Of a DNA stretch of 64,000 bases, positions 16,470 through 24,952 are shown one piece after another (position 1 is the stretch's first letter; each line of letters starts with the position of its first letter). Where the stretch lies: contig NZ_WOWO01000002.1 in the NCBI RefSeq assembly GCF_009831455.1, forward strand, positions 868,001 through 932,000, in the 5' to 3' direction. This stretch comes from Salinirussus salinus (GTDB lineage Archaea; Halobacteriota; Halobacteria; Halobacteriales; Haloarculaceae). A model generated the notes under the pieces. It saw nothing but the letters and a program-made list of their open reading frames with translations. It was not told the DNA's origin and made no database searches. A program made the position numbers and the translations under genes.

Positions 16470-18029
16470 TCAGACGACCGGAAGCCGCTGGCCGAGCCCC
16501 GCAAGTCGCGGGATGACGTGCCTGTACCCGAGGACCGTGAGCGCCGCCAGCGAGACACCCCAGACGAGGTGGCTGACCAGCAGTCGCCCGGAGAGGTTCG
16601 GCACCGGCGCCGGGGTCCCGACCAGCTGTAGCCAGACCGGGGCGACGAACCCGGCGGCGACCACCCAAACGGCGGCCCCCCAGGCGAGGCCGGTGAGAAC
16701 GTAGACCCAGGCGGTGTTCCGGAACCGCCCGAGCGCGAGCGAGAGGAGGCCGACGTACATGAACCCGAAGACGACGCTGTGGAACTCGTGGGTGAGCCAC
16801 CCGACGACGGGGTCGACGGTCCCGTAGAAGACCCCGATGCCGGCGATGGACCCGCCCAGGGACTCCGAGACGAGCCCGTAGGGGACGCCGGCAGCGATGG
16901 CCGCGAGACACGTCACGGCGAGGTGCGGAGCGGCGGGGCGCACGCCGGTCAGGTCCACCCGGTTGGGCTCGCGAGCCCCGTCTGTCGTCACCCGCGGCAA
17001 CCGCACGGTGACCGTCGTTCCGCGGCCGCTGACATCGGTTTCGATCGTCCCGCCGTAGCTCTCGACCAGCAGCCGGACGATGTTCAACCCGAAGCCGACC
17101 CGGGGGTCGTCGAACTCCGCGATGTCGCCGCTCTCCAGGAGCGACTGCTGGCTCTCGGGGAGACCCGGCCCCTCGTCCGCGATACTGACGCGGACTGTCG
17201 TCGGGGTCGCGTCGACGTCGAGCGTCGGCGTGTCGTCGGTTCCGTGGACGATAGCGTTCTCCAGCAGCTGGGTGAAGACGACCGGGAGCCGGTCGTTCGC
17301 GCGCACGCGGAGGGTCTCGGAGGGCGACTCGACGGAGACAGTCGCGTTCGGATGCCTCTCGGTGACCGTCTCGACGCTCTCGCGGAGGGCCTCGCCGAGG
17401 TCACGCGGCGCGCCGGACGAGCCGTCAGCCCCGGTCCGCTCGGTGAGGTATTTCACCTCCTCGATGGTCTCCTGGATGTGCTCTGCGCGCTCGTCGATCA
17501 CCGTCATCCCGTCCTCGGTCTCGCTCGACCCGATGCTGGCGTAGCCGCGGATCGCCGTCACGGCGTTGAGTATCTCGTGACGGAGCAGCCGGTTGAGCGT
17601 CACGAGGCGGTTCGCCTGCTGTCTGAGTTCGCCTCGCTGTCGGCGGTTGCGCGACGCGTACAGGCCAGTGAGCGTGCCGCCGACGCTCCCGCCGATGAGG
17701 AAGTTGGAGAGGTATGTCTGGGACCGGACCGTCGACGGGTCGACCGCCCCCCCGGGAGACGACCCGAGAAGCGTGAGCACGACCAGCGCGAGCATCGTCC
17801 CGAAGCCGACGACACACCAGACGGCCGTCGTCCGGACCATCGCCGGGTCCACGTCGGCAACGGTCAGTGCCACCCCGAACGCGGCCAGTCCGAGCCCGGC
17901 TGCGAGCGGGACGACGCCTGCGAGGTAGAACTGCACCGTGTCCTCGAGCGCGAGCGTGACCGTGAACCGCGTGAGGAAGAACGCGAGCCCGGCGACGACG
18001 ACGCCGCTGTAGTTGAGACGGCTCTCCAT
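16470..18029 (-). CDS. Histidine kinase with membrane domains on both sides of the catalytic core
   Basis: A 519-residue sensor kinase. Four N-terminal membrane segments (about residues 6-27, 33-58, 68-89, 106-124) precede an H-box (LLRHEILNAVTAI, phospho-acceptor H151). The ATPase domain has its N box (LLENAIVHG), G1 (DEGPGLP) and G2 (GFGLNIV). It then continues, unusually, into a C-terminal membrane domain (about residues 368-505) of four or five segments with His-containing motifs THEFHSVVFG and SHLVWG. Most kinases end soon after the ATPase domain. No receiver domain or adjacent response regulator is present. The signal is unknown. Confidence 0.85.
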   Translation of the reverse strand: MESRLNYSGVVVAGLAFFLTRFTVTLALEDTVQFYLAGVVPLAAGLGLAAFGVALTVADVDPAMVRTTAVWCVVGFGTMLALVVLTLLGSSPGGAVDPSTVRSQTYLSNFLIGGSVGGTLTGLYASRNRRQRGELRQQANRLVTLNRLLRHEILNAVTAIRGYASIGSSETEDGMTVIDERAEHIQETIEEVKYLTERTGADGSSGAPRDLGEALRESVETVTERHPNATVSVESPSETLRVRANDRLPVVFTQLLENAIVHGTDDTPTLDVDATPTTVRVSIADEGPGLPESQQSLLESGDIAEFDDPRVGFGLNIVRLLVESYGGTIETDVSGRGTTVTVRLPRVTTDGAREPNRVDLTGVRPAAPHLAVTCLAAIAAGVPYGLVSESLGGSIAGIGVFYGTVDPVVGWLTHEFHSVVFGFMYVGLLSLALGRFRNTAWVYVLTGLAWGAAVWVVAAGFVAPVWLQLVGTPAPVPNLSGRLLVSHLVWGVSLAALTVLGYRHVIPRLAGLGQRLPVV

Positions 18030-18167
18030 CTCTCGTGTGTGTCACACCACAGCAACCGTCTTGAAGATACCGGCAGGCAGACGGCCACAGCTACGCCGGG
18101 CAGCACATCGGGGACTGCCCGAGGGGAGAGCGACGCCGGTCGGCTGGTGTGACCGGAGGCTTCCGGG

Positions 18168-19241
18168 TCACTCCACGACCCGCCCGGGCTCGCCGGCGAG
18201 CGTCGCCTCGTAGGCCTCGACCAGCCCCTCGCCGACCCGTTCGAGGCCGTGCTCGCGGGCGGTCTCGCGGGCGTTCGCGCCGAGGCGTTCGCGCAGGCCC
18301 GGGTCGGCGGCCAGCCGGTCCAGCGCCTCGCGATACTCGGCCCGCGTCGAGCACAGCAGGCAGTCGTGGCCGTCCTCGTAGAACTCCCGGAACACCGGGA
18401 TATCGGAGAGGACGACCGCCTTCCCGCAGGCCATCGCCTCCAGGACGGCGATCCCCTGGTTCTCTGCCTTCGTGGGAAAGAGGTAGACGTCGCCGGCACC
18501 GTACGCCCCGCGGATGTCGTCGACCCAGCCGGTGAAGGTGACGTTCTCGGGCGGGTCGCGGGTCCACGTTCTGACTGTCCGGGAGGCCTGGGGCCCGTCG
18601 TCGTAGGGGCCGAACCACGCGAAGTCGTAGTCGGTCTCCTCGGCCAGCCGGCAGAAGGTGCTCAGCCCCTTGCGCTCGAAGACGTTGCCGACCGCGAACA
18701 CCACCATCCCCGAGAGGTCGAAGCGGTCGCGGTACGCCTCCCGGAGGCTCTCGTGGCCCGCGAGCGCCCCGGTGTCGACCCCGTTGCTCAGCGGCTGAAT
18801 GGGGGCGTCGACGGGGTAGTCCCGGAGGGTGCGCTTGGTGTACTGGCTCGGACACAGCACCAGGTCCGCCTGCGAGTAGTACCAGCGCAGATAGCGTCGC
18901 AGCGCGGGCGCGACGGCGTGTGACCCCCGGAAGCTCCCTCGGAAGTCCTCGCTGGTGACGTGGGTGTGGAGGACGACGGGCCGGTCGTGCCGGCGGGCGT
19001 GTGCGACCAGGGCGGCGCTGGCCGGCCCCATCATGTTGCAGTGCAACAGGTCGTACTCCCGTAGCGGGGCGGCCCCGCCGGCGAGACTGGCCAGCGCGCG
19101 GGTCGGACTCGCGCCCTGCCAGGGCGAGGTGAAGAAATCGACGCCGGCGTCCGCGAGCGCCCGCCGCTGGTGGTCGACGGAGGTGCCGATCCCGCTGCGG
19201 TCCAGCTGCGCGGCCAGCTCCAGATAGTGTAACACCCGCAC
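18168..19241 (-). CDS. GT4-family glycosyltransferase
   Basis: A 357-residue GT-B glycosyltransferase: N-terminal HYLELAAQLDRSGIGTSV, HTHVTSEDF, then FAVGNVFERKGL and the donor-site motif PTKAENQGIAVLEAMACGKAVV with the EX7E glutamates. I chose the GTG at 19241 (VRVLHYLEL) because residues upstream of it read as non-coding basic sequence. Its role is probably lipid or surface glycan glycosylation, as for the GT4 gene at 15262-16383; the pair suggests a small glycan locus with the kinase between them. It is divergent from rnp4 across 157 bp. Confidence 0.82.
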   Translation of the reverse strand: MRVLHYLELAAQLDRSGIGTSVDHQRRALADAGVDFFTSPWQGASPTRALASLAGGAAPLREYDLLHCNMMGPASAALVAHARRHDRPVVLHTHVTSEDFRGSFRGSHAVAPALRRYLRWYYSQADLVLCPSQYTKRTLRDYPVDAPIQPLSNGVDTGALAGHESLREAYRDRFDLSGMVVFAVGNVFERKGLSTFCRLAEETDYDFAWFGPYDDGPQASRTVRTWTRDPPENVTFTGWVDDIRGAYGAGDVYLFPTKAENQGIAVLEAMACGKAVVLSDIPVFREFYEDGHDCLLCSTRAEYREALDRLAADPGLRERLGANARETAREHGLERVGEGLVEAYEATLAGEPGRVVE

Positions 19242-19398
19242 GGGCGAGGCGAAGCGAGGCGGGGGCAAAACGGTACCGGAACCGCGAGCCTCCGGCGGAG
19301 AGTCCCCGAACCGCCGGGGGTCGGCGCGAGGTGGTCGAAGCCACGCTCGGGTGGCGGGAGAGCACAACGCATACGCCCTCGGGCGGTGAAGGGAGCGT

Positions 19399-19683
19399 GT
19401 GAGTATCGCGGCAGAGCGGATCGAGATGCTGCACGAACTGGCCCGGGAGGCCGCGAGCGAGGGCCACGACGAGCGGGCGCGCCGGTACGTCCGCCGCGCC
19501 CGGCGGGTCGCCGAGCGCAACCGTCTGTCGCTGCCCCGGCAGTTTCTCCGCTTCACCTGCGACCGGTGTGACGCCTACCTCCGCCCCGGGCACAACGCCC
19601 GGGTCCGCCTGCAGGACGGCCACGTCGTCGTCACCTGCGACTGCGGCGAGCACGCCCGCTACCCCTACCGCGAGGGCGGGTGA
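19399..19683 (+). CDS. rnp4: Ribonuclease P protein component 4 (Rpp21/Rpr2)
   Basis: A 94-residue archaeal RNase P subunit that helps the RNA enzyme mature the 5' ends of tRNAs. Basic helices (ARRYVRRARRVAERNRL) precede a zinc ribbon made by CDRC and CDCGE, as in the family. It starts with the GTG at 19399. The neighbouring YhbY-type RNA-binding gene and the SRP RNA put it in an RNA-metabolism neighbourhood. It is divergent from the glycosyltransferase. Confidence 0.92.
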   Translation: MSIAAERIEMLHELAREAASEGHDERARRYVRRARRVAERNRLSLPRQFLRFTCDRCDAYLRPGHNARVRLQDGHVVVTCDCGEHARYPYREGG

Positions 19684-19770
19684 AGCGGTTCCGCCGGGGA
19701 GCGGCCCGCGTGCCGGGCGGGAACAGGTGGGATCACTTTTAACTCCCGCGTGGCTGTGTTCCGGGTAGAC

Positions 19771-20016
19771 ATGACCACGGAGCGCAGTCGGGCGGTCCAC
19801 GAACTCGACGCGACGGTGCGGGTCGGCAAGCGGGGCGTGGAGGCGGTCGCCGACGAGCTGGCCAGCCAGCTCGAACACGAGCGGTTCGTCAAGGCGAAGT
19901 TCCTCAGGGCGGCGCGGGGCGGGACCGAGACCGAGGAGCTGGCCGCCGACCTGGCCGAGCACGCCGGTGCCGAGGTCGTCGACGTCCGGGGCCACACGGC
20001 GGTGTTCGAGCGATGA
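19771..20016 (+). CDS. YhbY-family (CRM domain) RNA-binding protein
   Basis: An 81-residue single CRM domain, known from YhbY and pre-50S-associated proteins. It has the pattern LDATVRVGKRGVEAVADEL, the KFLRAARGG segment and the end DVRGHTAVFER. A role in ribosome assembly or RNA binding is likely. I chose the ATG at 19771; a TATA-like tttta (about 19736-19741) is 30-35 nt upstream. Its stop overlaps the mscS start by 4 nt (ATGA), so the two are co-translated. Confidence 0.9.
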   Translation: MTTERSRAVHELDATVRVGKRGVEAVADELASQLEHERFVKAKFLRAARGGTETEELAADLAEHAGAEVVDVRGHTAVFER

Positions 20017-20894
20017 TCCCGCTGCAGTCGGCCGTCTTCTCGGACATCCTCCAGGACGCTGGGGTCCCCTACGCCCAGCCGGTCGGGTCGGCGATCACCT
20101 TCGTCCTCGCCTTTCTCGTCCTCTACATCGTCGGGCGGGCGGTGGTCGGCCGGCTCGTCGGCCGCGTGCTCGACCGCCGCGGGCTCGACGACCACGCCAA
20201 GCGCCCCCTGCAGAAGCTGACCCGGGTCGTCATCGTCTTCGCGGCCATCGCCATCGCCTTCGGGCTTGCCGGCTACGGGAGCTTCCTGGGCGCGCTCGCG
20301 ACGGTCGCCGCCGCCGCCACGCTCGCCATCGGCTTCGCCATGCAGGACGTCATCGCCAACTTCGTCGCCGGCGTGTTCATCTACACCGACAAGCCGTTCC
20401 GGATCGGCGACTGGATCGAGTGGGACGGCAACTCCGGCGTGGTGGAGGACATCTCCCTGCGCGTGACCCGGGTCCGCACCTTCGACAACGAACTGCTGAC
20501 CGTCCCCAACTCCCAGCTCACCGGCGGCGTCATCAAGAATCCGGTCGCGAAAGAGCAGCTCCGGCTGAAATTCCTCTTCGGCATCGGCTACGACGACGAC
20601 ATCGACCGTGCGACGGAGATCATCATCGAGGAGGCCGAAAAGCACGAGGAGATCCTCGACGACCCCGCCCCCTCGGTCCGGCTCACCGAACTCGGCGACT
20701 CCTCGGTCGGGCTGCAGTCCCGCATCTGGATCGACAACCCCTCGCGGGCGGACTTCGTGAAGACCCGCGGCGAGTACGTCACCGCCGTCAAGGAGCGCTT
20801 CGACGAGGAGGGGATCGACATCCCCTACCCGAACCGCACCATCGGCGGCGACCTCGCCATCGAGAACGCGGTCCTGGAGCCCGCCGACGACTGA
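20013..20894 (+). CDS. MscS-family mechanosensitive ion channel
   Basis: A 293-residue membrane channel that releases solutes on hypo-osmotic shock. Three membrane helices are visible: about residues 28-45, 66-86 and the pore-lining glycine/alanine helix GALATVAAAATLAIGFAMQDVIANFVAG. The MscS beta domain (FRIGDWIEWDGNSGVVEDISLRVTRVRT) and the C-terminal vestibule ending near IPYPNRTI follow. Start and stop match the family size. Its operon with a YhbY-type gene is conserved-looking but without an obvious functional link. Confidence 0.9.
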   Translation: MIPLQSAVFSDILQDAGVPYAQPVGSAITFVLAFLVLYIVGRAVVGRLVGRVLDRRGLDDHAKRPLQKLTRVVIVFAAIAIAFGLAGYGSFLGALATVAAAATLAIGFAMQDVIANFVAGVFIYTDKPFRIGDWIEWDGNSGVVEDISLRVTRVRTFDNELLTVPNSQLTGGVIKNPVAKEQLRLKFLFGIGYDDDIDRATEIIIEEAEKHEEILDDPAPSVRLTELGDSSVGLQSRIWIDNPSRADFVKTRGEYVTAVKERFDEEGIDIPYPNRTIGGDLAIENAVLEPADD

Positions 20895-20925
20895 CCGGAG
20901 CCTGTGGCGGCGGGCCGACCCCCGC

Positions 20926-21096
20926 TCAGAACTCGACGGCGCCGACCGCAAGATCCTCGGCGCAGTCCTTGCACTCGTAGGAGGTGTGGTACTCCAGACA
21001 GGACTCGTGGTACTGCTGCCCGCAGGACTCACACGCCACGAACTCCTCCTCACGGAACCGGCCGTTACAGATTCGACATATGTTGGCGTGTGTCAT
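20926..21096 (-). CDS. Small zinc-finger protein (56 aa)
   Basis: A short protein, MTHANICRICNGRF..., with four metal-ligand pairs: CRIC, CESC, H/C in QYHESC, and CKDC. The spacing resembles a treble-clef or RING/PHD-like double zinc site. No other domain is present. Similar small zinc-finger proteins are common in haloarchaea and their partners are mostly unknown. Codon use and composition are haloarchaeal. It lies between mscS (convergent) and the SRP RNA (same strand, upstream). Confidence 0.75.
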   Translation of the reverse strand: MTHANICRICNGRFREEEFVACESCGQQYHESCLEYHTSYECKDCAEDLAVGAVEF

Positions 21097-21255
21097 GGTA
21101 GCGTGAAACTCTCGTAGTCGGTGACAAAGCGTTTGCGGCCCGGGCGGGTACGCCGTAACCAAGCGGAGACCACCCCTCACGGGCCGGGAGACGACCAGGT
21201 GAGCGAAGTGTACGGACAGGCCTCTATCAGGTATGGAAACGGACAGCCGGGGTTG

Positions 21256-21543
21256 CCCGGCGTTCGGGCGCGGGTAGTCCCGCGCGCCTCCTCCACCCCG
21301 CGGCCCTGCGAGCGAGGGCTGTCCGGGGGTCCGCTGCTCGCTTCCGCGCCTGGCGGGGTGCCCCCGGTTAACCGCACGCCTGCGCCCCTGCAGGCACAGC
21401 CGTACGGACCGCCGTCCCCGCAGGACGAGGCTTCGACGTTGGCTTGCGGGGCCCGCGTCCGTCTGACCGGACGCGTCCGGTGTTCGGTCCCCACTTGAGG
21501 CCACGTGTGGGAGTGTGAGCGGGGCCTAACCGCCCGACCTAGT
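21256..21543 (-). ncRNA. ffs: 7S signal recognition particle RNA
   Basis: On the minus strand the RNA begins near 21541 (UAGGUCGGGCGGUUAGG) and ends near 21260. The two ends can form helix 1 (GUCGGGCG with CGCCCGAAC, one mismatch). The SRP54-binding helix 8 is clear at 21332-21353: GCCAGGCGCGGAAGCGAGCAGC, with the GGAA tetraloop and the asymmetric AGCAGC loop, the hallmark of SRP RNA. A helix-6-like stem (GCGGUUAACCG region) lies before it. A TATA-like box is 24-30 nt upstream. The ends are estimates to within about 15 nt. A GC hairpin (21246-21261) just past the 3' end may aid termination or processing. Confidence 0.85.
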
Positions 21544-21566
21544 CCATCTGTGACTACCGCGGGTCC

Positions 21567-21573
21567 GCATAAG
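21567..21573 (-). promoter_or_regulatory. TATA-like box of the SRP RNA gene
   Basis: The minus-strand sequence CTTATGC lies 24-30 nt before the inferred 5' end of the SRP RNA, the spacing expected for a haloarchaeal TBP site. Confidence 0.55.
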
Positions 21574-21591
21574 GGCCTTTCGGGTACGGCC

Positions 21592-21978
21592 TCAGAGAAG
21601 CGAGAGCGCCCGGGCGTACCACAGGGCCGCCAGCGGCGCGACCAGCGCGAGCGCGGCGGTAACCCACCGGTGTGCGTCCGGCAGTTCGACCGCGTCGACG
21701 CGGACGGTCAGCGCCCACCCGAGGAGGATAAGGAAGGCGAAGACGGCGAACACGAGCGCCGCGCCGGCCGCGAACTGCGGGTCGGAGCGCTCCTCGCGAC
21801 CGGCGGCGAAGACGATGACGGCCACGAGCGCGAGGACGGCACCCACCAGCGGGTTCACCACACCGGTCCCGTAGTAGGTCCCGACAGCGTCGGCCGCCAG
21901 GTAGGGGTAGACGAGCGCCGCGAGGACGGCCAGACAGCCGGCGATCCCGACCAGCGGCGCGGCGCGGCGGTGGTCCAT
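21592..21978 (-). CDS. Four-helix membrane protein of unknown function
   Basis: A 128-residue protein of four hydrophobic helices: about residues 8-26, 42-58, 70-90 and 106-124. Short loops connect them, and one conserved-looking tyrosine-rich turn reads GTYYGTG. No motif gives a function. A TATA-like cttaag lies about 30 nt before the ATG. Its stop is only about 50 bp from the SRP RNA start on the same strand, so the SRP promoter overlaps its 3' end. Confidence 0.65.
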   Translation of the reverse strand: MDHRRAAPLVGIAGCLAVLAALVYPYLAADAVGTYYGTGVVNPLVGAVLALVAVIVFAAGREERSDPQFAAGAALVFAVFAFLILLGWALTVRVDAVELPDAHRWVTAALALVAPLAALWYARALSLL

Positions 21979-22085
21979 GTGCCCGACTCCGGCCGGCCGG
22001 CTCTTAAGCCGGACGGTCCCGGACCGTCCCGGAGGGCGCGAGCGGGTCCGCCACGCCGTTCACCCCGGAGGGACGGCCACCAGCC

Positions 22086-23213
22086 TCAGGACGTGCGGCT
22101 CCAGGCCTCCTGGGCCGCCGGGAGGGCGATGTCGAAGACTGTCCCGCGGGGGTCGTTGTCCTCGACGGTCACCTCGCCGCCGTACCCCTCGACCATCGTC
22201 GCGACGAAGTAGAGCCCGAACCCGCCGCCGTCGGGGTCGGCCTGGACGCCGCGGCCGAAGACCGACTCCCGCAGCCCCGCAGGGATCCCCGGGCCGTTGT
22301 CGGCGACCCGGACGTGGACCGTCCCGTCCCGTTCGACGACGTCGACGGTCACCTCGGGGTCGTCGCTGTCGTTGTGCTCGACGGCGTTGGTCAGGACGTT
22401 GCCGAACACCGCCGAGAGCATCCGGTCGGCCTCGACGGTCACCCCCTCGGGGATCGACGCCTCGACGGTCACGCCCTCCATCGCGGCGACCCGGTCGACC
22501 TGTTCGCGGAGCGGCTCCGCGATGTCGACCCGGGAGCCGTCGCGGGCGTCGTCGGTGACGGCGCTCAACATTCCCTGGACCTTCCGCGTGAGGTCGATCA
22601 TGTCGTCGCTCCAGGAGACGATCGTCTCGGCGTGGTCGCGTTCGTCGCCCGAGAGGCGCTCGGAGAGTACGGTCCCGTGCTTGTGGATGACGTCCATCCC
22701 GTTTTGAACGTCGTGTCGCAGGACGCTGTTGAACAGTTCCAGCTGGTGGTTCTGGCGGCGCAACCGCATCGCCTGCTTGTGTCGCTCGACCGCGTACCGT
22801 ATCGACCGCATCAGCCGGTCGGTGTCGAGGTCGTCTTTCGGGAGGTAGTCCTGTGCTCCCCGCTGGATCGCCTCGACGGCAGTCCCGTGGTCGTCCAACC
22901 CCGTGAGGACGACCACCGGGAGGTCCTCGGCAGCCTCGGGCAGCCGGTCGAGCGTGTCGATCCCTGTCGAGCCCGGCAGGCCCAGGTCGAGCAACACGAG
23001 GTCGAATTCCCCGTCCCCGAGCCGGTCGGTCGCTGCCTCGACGGTCTCGACGTGAGTGAGCGTGACCTCGTCGGCGACGTCGAACACCGACCCCTGGCGG
23101 AGGTGGTGCTCGACGAGCGTCGCGTCCCCGGGGTTGTCCTCGACGAGGAGGACCCGCAACACGTCCTCCTCGGTCCCGTCACCGGCGTCGTCGGGGTCGG
23201 GACGAGGCGTCAT
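22086..23213 (-). CDS. Hybrid receiver / histidine kinase
   Basis: A 375-residue cytoplasmic signalling protein. The receiver domain comes first (residues about 18-140: EDNPGD, phospho-acceptor D76 in VLLDLGLPG, conserved Lys in YLPKDD). A dimerisation/H-box region ([10 protein letters not shown]167) and an ATPase domain with N box ([10 protein letters not shown]), G1 (DNGPGIP) and G2 (GGFGLYFV) follow. This receiver-first order is common in haloarchaea. It overlaps the upstream stand-alone receiver gene by 4 nt, so both are co-translated and likely form one phosphorelay. There is no membrane segment. Confidence 0.9.
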   Translation of the reverse strand: MTPRPDPDDAGDGTEEDVLRVLLVEDNPGDATLVEHHLRQGSVFDVADEVTLTHVETVEAATDRLGDGEFDLVLLDLGLPGSTGIDTLDRLPEAAEDLPVVVLTGLDDHGTAVEAIQRGAQDYLPKDDLDTDRLMRSIRYAVERHKQAMRLRRQNHQLELFNSVLRHDVQNGMDVIHKHGTVLSERLSGDERDHAETIVSWSDDMIDLTRKVQGMLSAVTDDARDGSRVDIAEPLREQVDRVAAMEGVTVEASIPEGVTVEADRMLSAVFGNVLTNAVEHNDSDDPEVTVDVVERDGTVHVRVADNGPGIPAGLRESVFGRGVQADPDGGGFGLYFVATMVEGYGGEVTVEDNDPRGTVFDIALPAAQEAWSRTS

Positions 23214-23653
23214 TTCGGGGGCATCTTGACGACGGAAAACCAGAACTCCTCGATGCGTTCGATGATGTCGACGAAGCCCTCGAAGTCCACCGGCTTCGTG
23301 AGGTAGGCGTTGGCGCTGAGCTCGTAGGACTTGACGACGTCCTCCTCGGCCTCGGAGCTCGTGAGCACGACCACCGGGATCCGCCGTAGCTCCGGGTCCC
23401 CGCGCATCTCCTCCAGCACCTCCCGACCGTCCTTCCGGGGCATGTTGAGGTCGAGCAGGACCAAGTCGGGCTGGGGTTCGCCGGCGTACTCACCCTCGCG
23501 GCGGAGGAACCGCATCGCCTCGACGCCGTTCTCCGTGACGTGGAGGTTGTTGACGATCTTCCCCCGCTCGAGGGCCTTCTCGGTCAGCCGGACGTCGCCG
23601 GGGTTGTCCTCTGCGAGCAGTATCTCGATGGGCTCTCCTGCCTCCGACTGCAT
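23210..23653 (-). CDS. Stand-alone response regulator (RcpA-like receiver)
   Basis: A 147-residue receiver domain without an output domain. Acidic pocket EDNPGD, phospho-acceptor D68 ([13 protein letters not shown]), the switch Thr/Ser in VVLTSSE and the conserved K120 ([10 protein letters not shown]) are all present. It resembles the Rcp1 type of phytochrome- or kinase-partner receivers. It is the first gene of a two-gene operon with the hybrid kinase, with which it probably exchanges phosphate. Confidence 0.9.
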   Translation of the reverse strand: MQSEAGEPIEILLAEDNPGDVRLTEKALERGKIVNNLHVTENGVEAMRFLRREGEYAGEPQPDLVLLDLNMPRKDGREVLEEMRGDPELRRIPVVVLTSSEAEEDVVKSYELSANAYLTKPVDFEGFVDIIERIEEFWFSVVKMPPK

Positions 23654-23890
23654 CGCTTCCCCGAAGGGAGGGCGCGTGTATCAGTCTTTGGCCCGCGGGG
23701 CTCATCCGGGGACGGAAGCGCCGCCGTGTCGTTGGGGATAAAACCCCCCTGGTCGTAGCTGTCCCCGGGCGCGGTGCCGTCGACCCTCATCTTCCTCCCC
23801 CCTCCCCCCCAGTCGGCGAGCCCGCGCCCGTCGTCGGCCGGCCCACGACGGGTCCGGTCGACTTATGACGGGTCGGGAACACGACACGGT

Positions 23891-24676
23891 ATGACAGCCG
23901 TCAAGGACGAACTCGAGTTCCTGTTACGGTCGGGTAACCGGACGGAGCTGCTGGTGGCGCTGGCCGAGAGCCAACCGCTGGACCGGTACGACCTCGAACG
24001 GCGGCTCGACGCCTCCCGGCGGACGGTCACCAGGGCGCTCGACGCGCTGACCGAACGGGGCTACATCCGGGAGGTCGAGGGGGAGTACATGTTGAGCGCG
24101 TTCGGTGCGTCGCTCGCGGAGGCGTACCGCGACTGTCGCCGGGACGTGGAACTCGCGGCGGAGTACCGCCCGCTCCTCGAGCGGGTCGACACCCGAACCC
24201 TCGACCTCGACCCGTCGCTGCTCAAGGGGGCCGACCTGCTGCTCGCGAGCGAGCGGAGCCCCTTCGTCCTGCTCAACCGGACCCTCGAACTCCGGGCGGA
24301 GGCGAGTCACATCCGGGAGACCGCCCCGGGGGTCGAGAAACGGAGCGTCGAACAGCTCGCCGAGCGGCTCCGGAACGGGGAGGACCTCGAGGTGGAAGTG
24401 GTCCTCCCGGCCACAGCCCTCGAGGCCGCCGAGGGGACCGACGCCTTCAGCGCCGACCACGCCGTCGCACGCGAGGCCGACGCCGTCGACTTCTACGTCG
24501 TCGAGGAAGAGTTCTCGGTGTTCGTCGGCGTGATGGACGAGACCGTCACGGTGGGGGCCGGAACCGGCGGCGAGCCGGAGGTGATGGTCGAGAGCGACCG
24601 GCCCGCGCTCCGGGAGTGGGCCGAAGCGCACCTCGACGAGGTCCGCGACGCCGCCACGCCGCTTTCGGAGTACTGA
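23891..24676 (+). CDS. Winged-helix transcriptional regulator with FilR1-like domain
   Basis: A 261-residue regulator. The N-terminal winged helix (LDRYDLERRLDASRRTVTRALDALTERGYI) is followed by a domain of the type called FilR1 in archaeal regulators (residues about 125-245). A TATA-like acttatg (23860-23866) lies 27 nt before the ATG at 23891, so the transcript is probably leaderless. It is divergent from the receiver/kinase operon, which is a candidate target. Its ligand is unknown. Confidence 0.8.
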   Translation: MTAVKDELEFLLRSGNRTELLVALAESQPLDRYDLERRLDASRRTVTRALDALTERGYIREVEGEYMLSAFGASLAEAYRDCRRDVELAAEYRPLLERVDTRTLDLDPSLLKGADLLLASERSPFVLLNRTLELRAEASHIRETAPGVEKRSVEQLAERLRNGEDLEVEVVLPATALEAAEGTDAFSADHAVAREADAVDFYVVEEEFSVFVGVMDETVTVGAGTGGEPEVMVESDRPALREWAEAHLDEVRDAATPLSEY

Positions 24677-24952
24677 GCCTGCGGGTCCCCGCCCGGCCGC
24701 CGCGCCGGCCCGTCACGCCGTGTCGTCTCGACAGCAGATGTCATTATTTCCCCTCCTCCCGTTTCGACTCGTGGGGGGAGAGATGGGGGCCACGACGGCC
24801 TCGTGTCGGGTCAGGGGACGGACCCGATGGGGCGGATCTGGTACCTCACCACCAGCCGTTCCGGCGCCGGTCCGGACGGCAACAGACTCCTGCATCGGAC
24901 CCCGGACAGCTATCCCACCAGAGTTAACCGTCGGTTCGGACACTAACAGACG

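Noticed and set aside
21177-21494. Apparent coding frames on both strands across the SRP RNA
   Set aside because: They are by-products of the structured GC-rich RNA; helix 8 and paired ends explain the sequence better.
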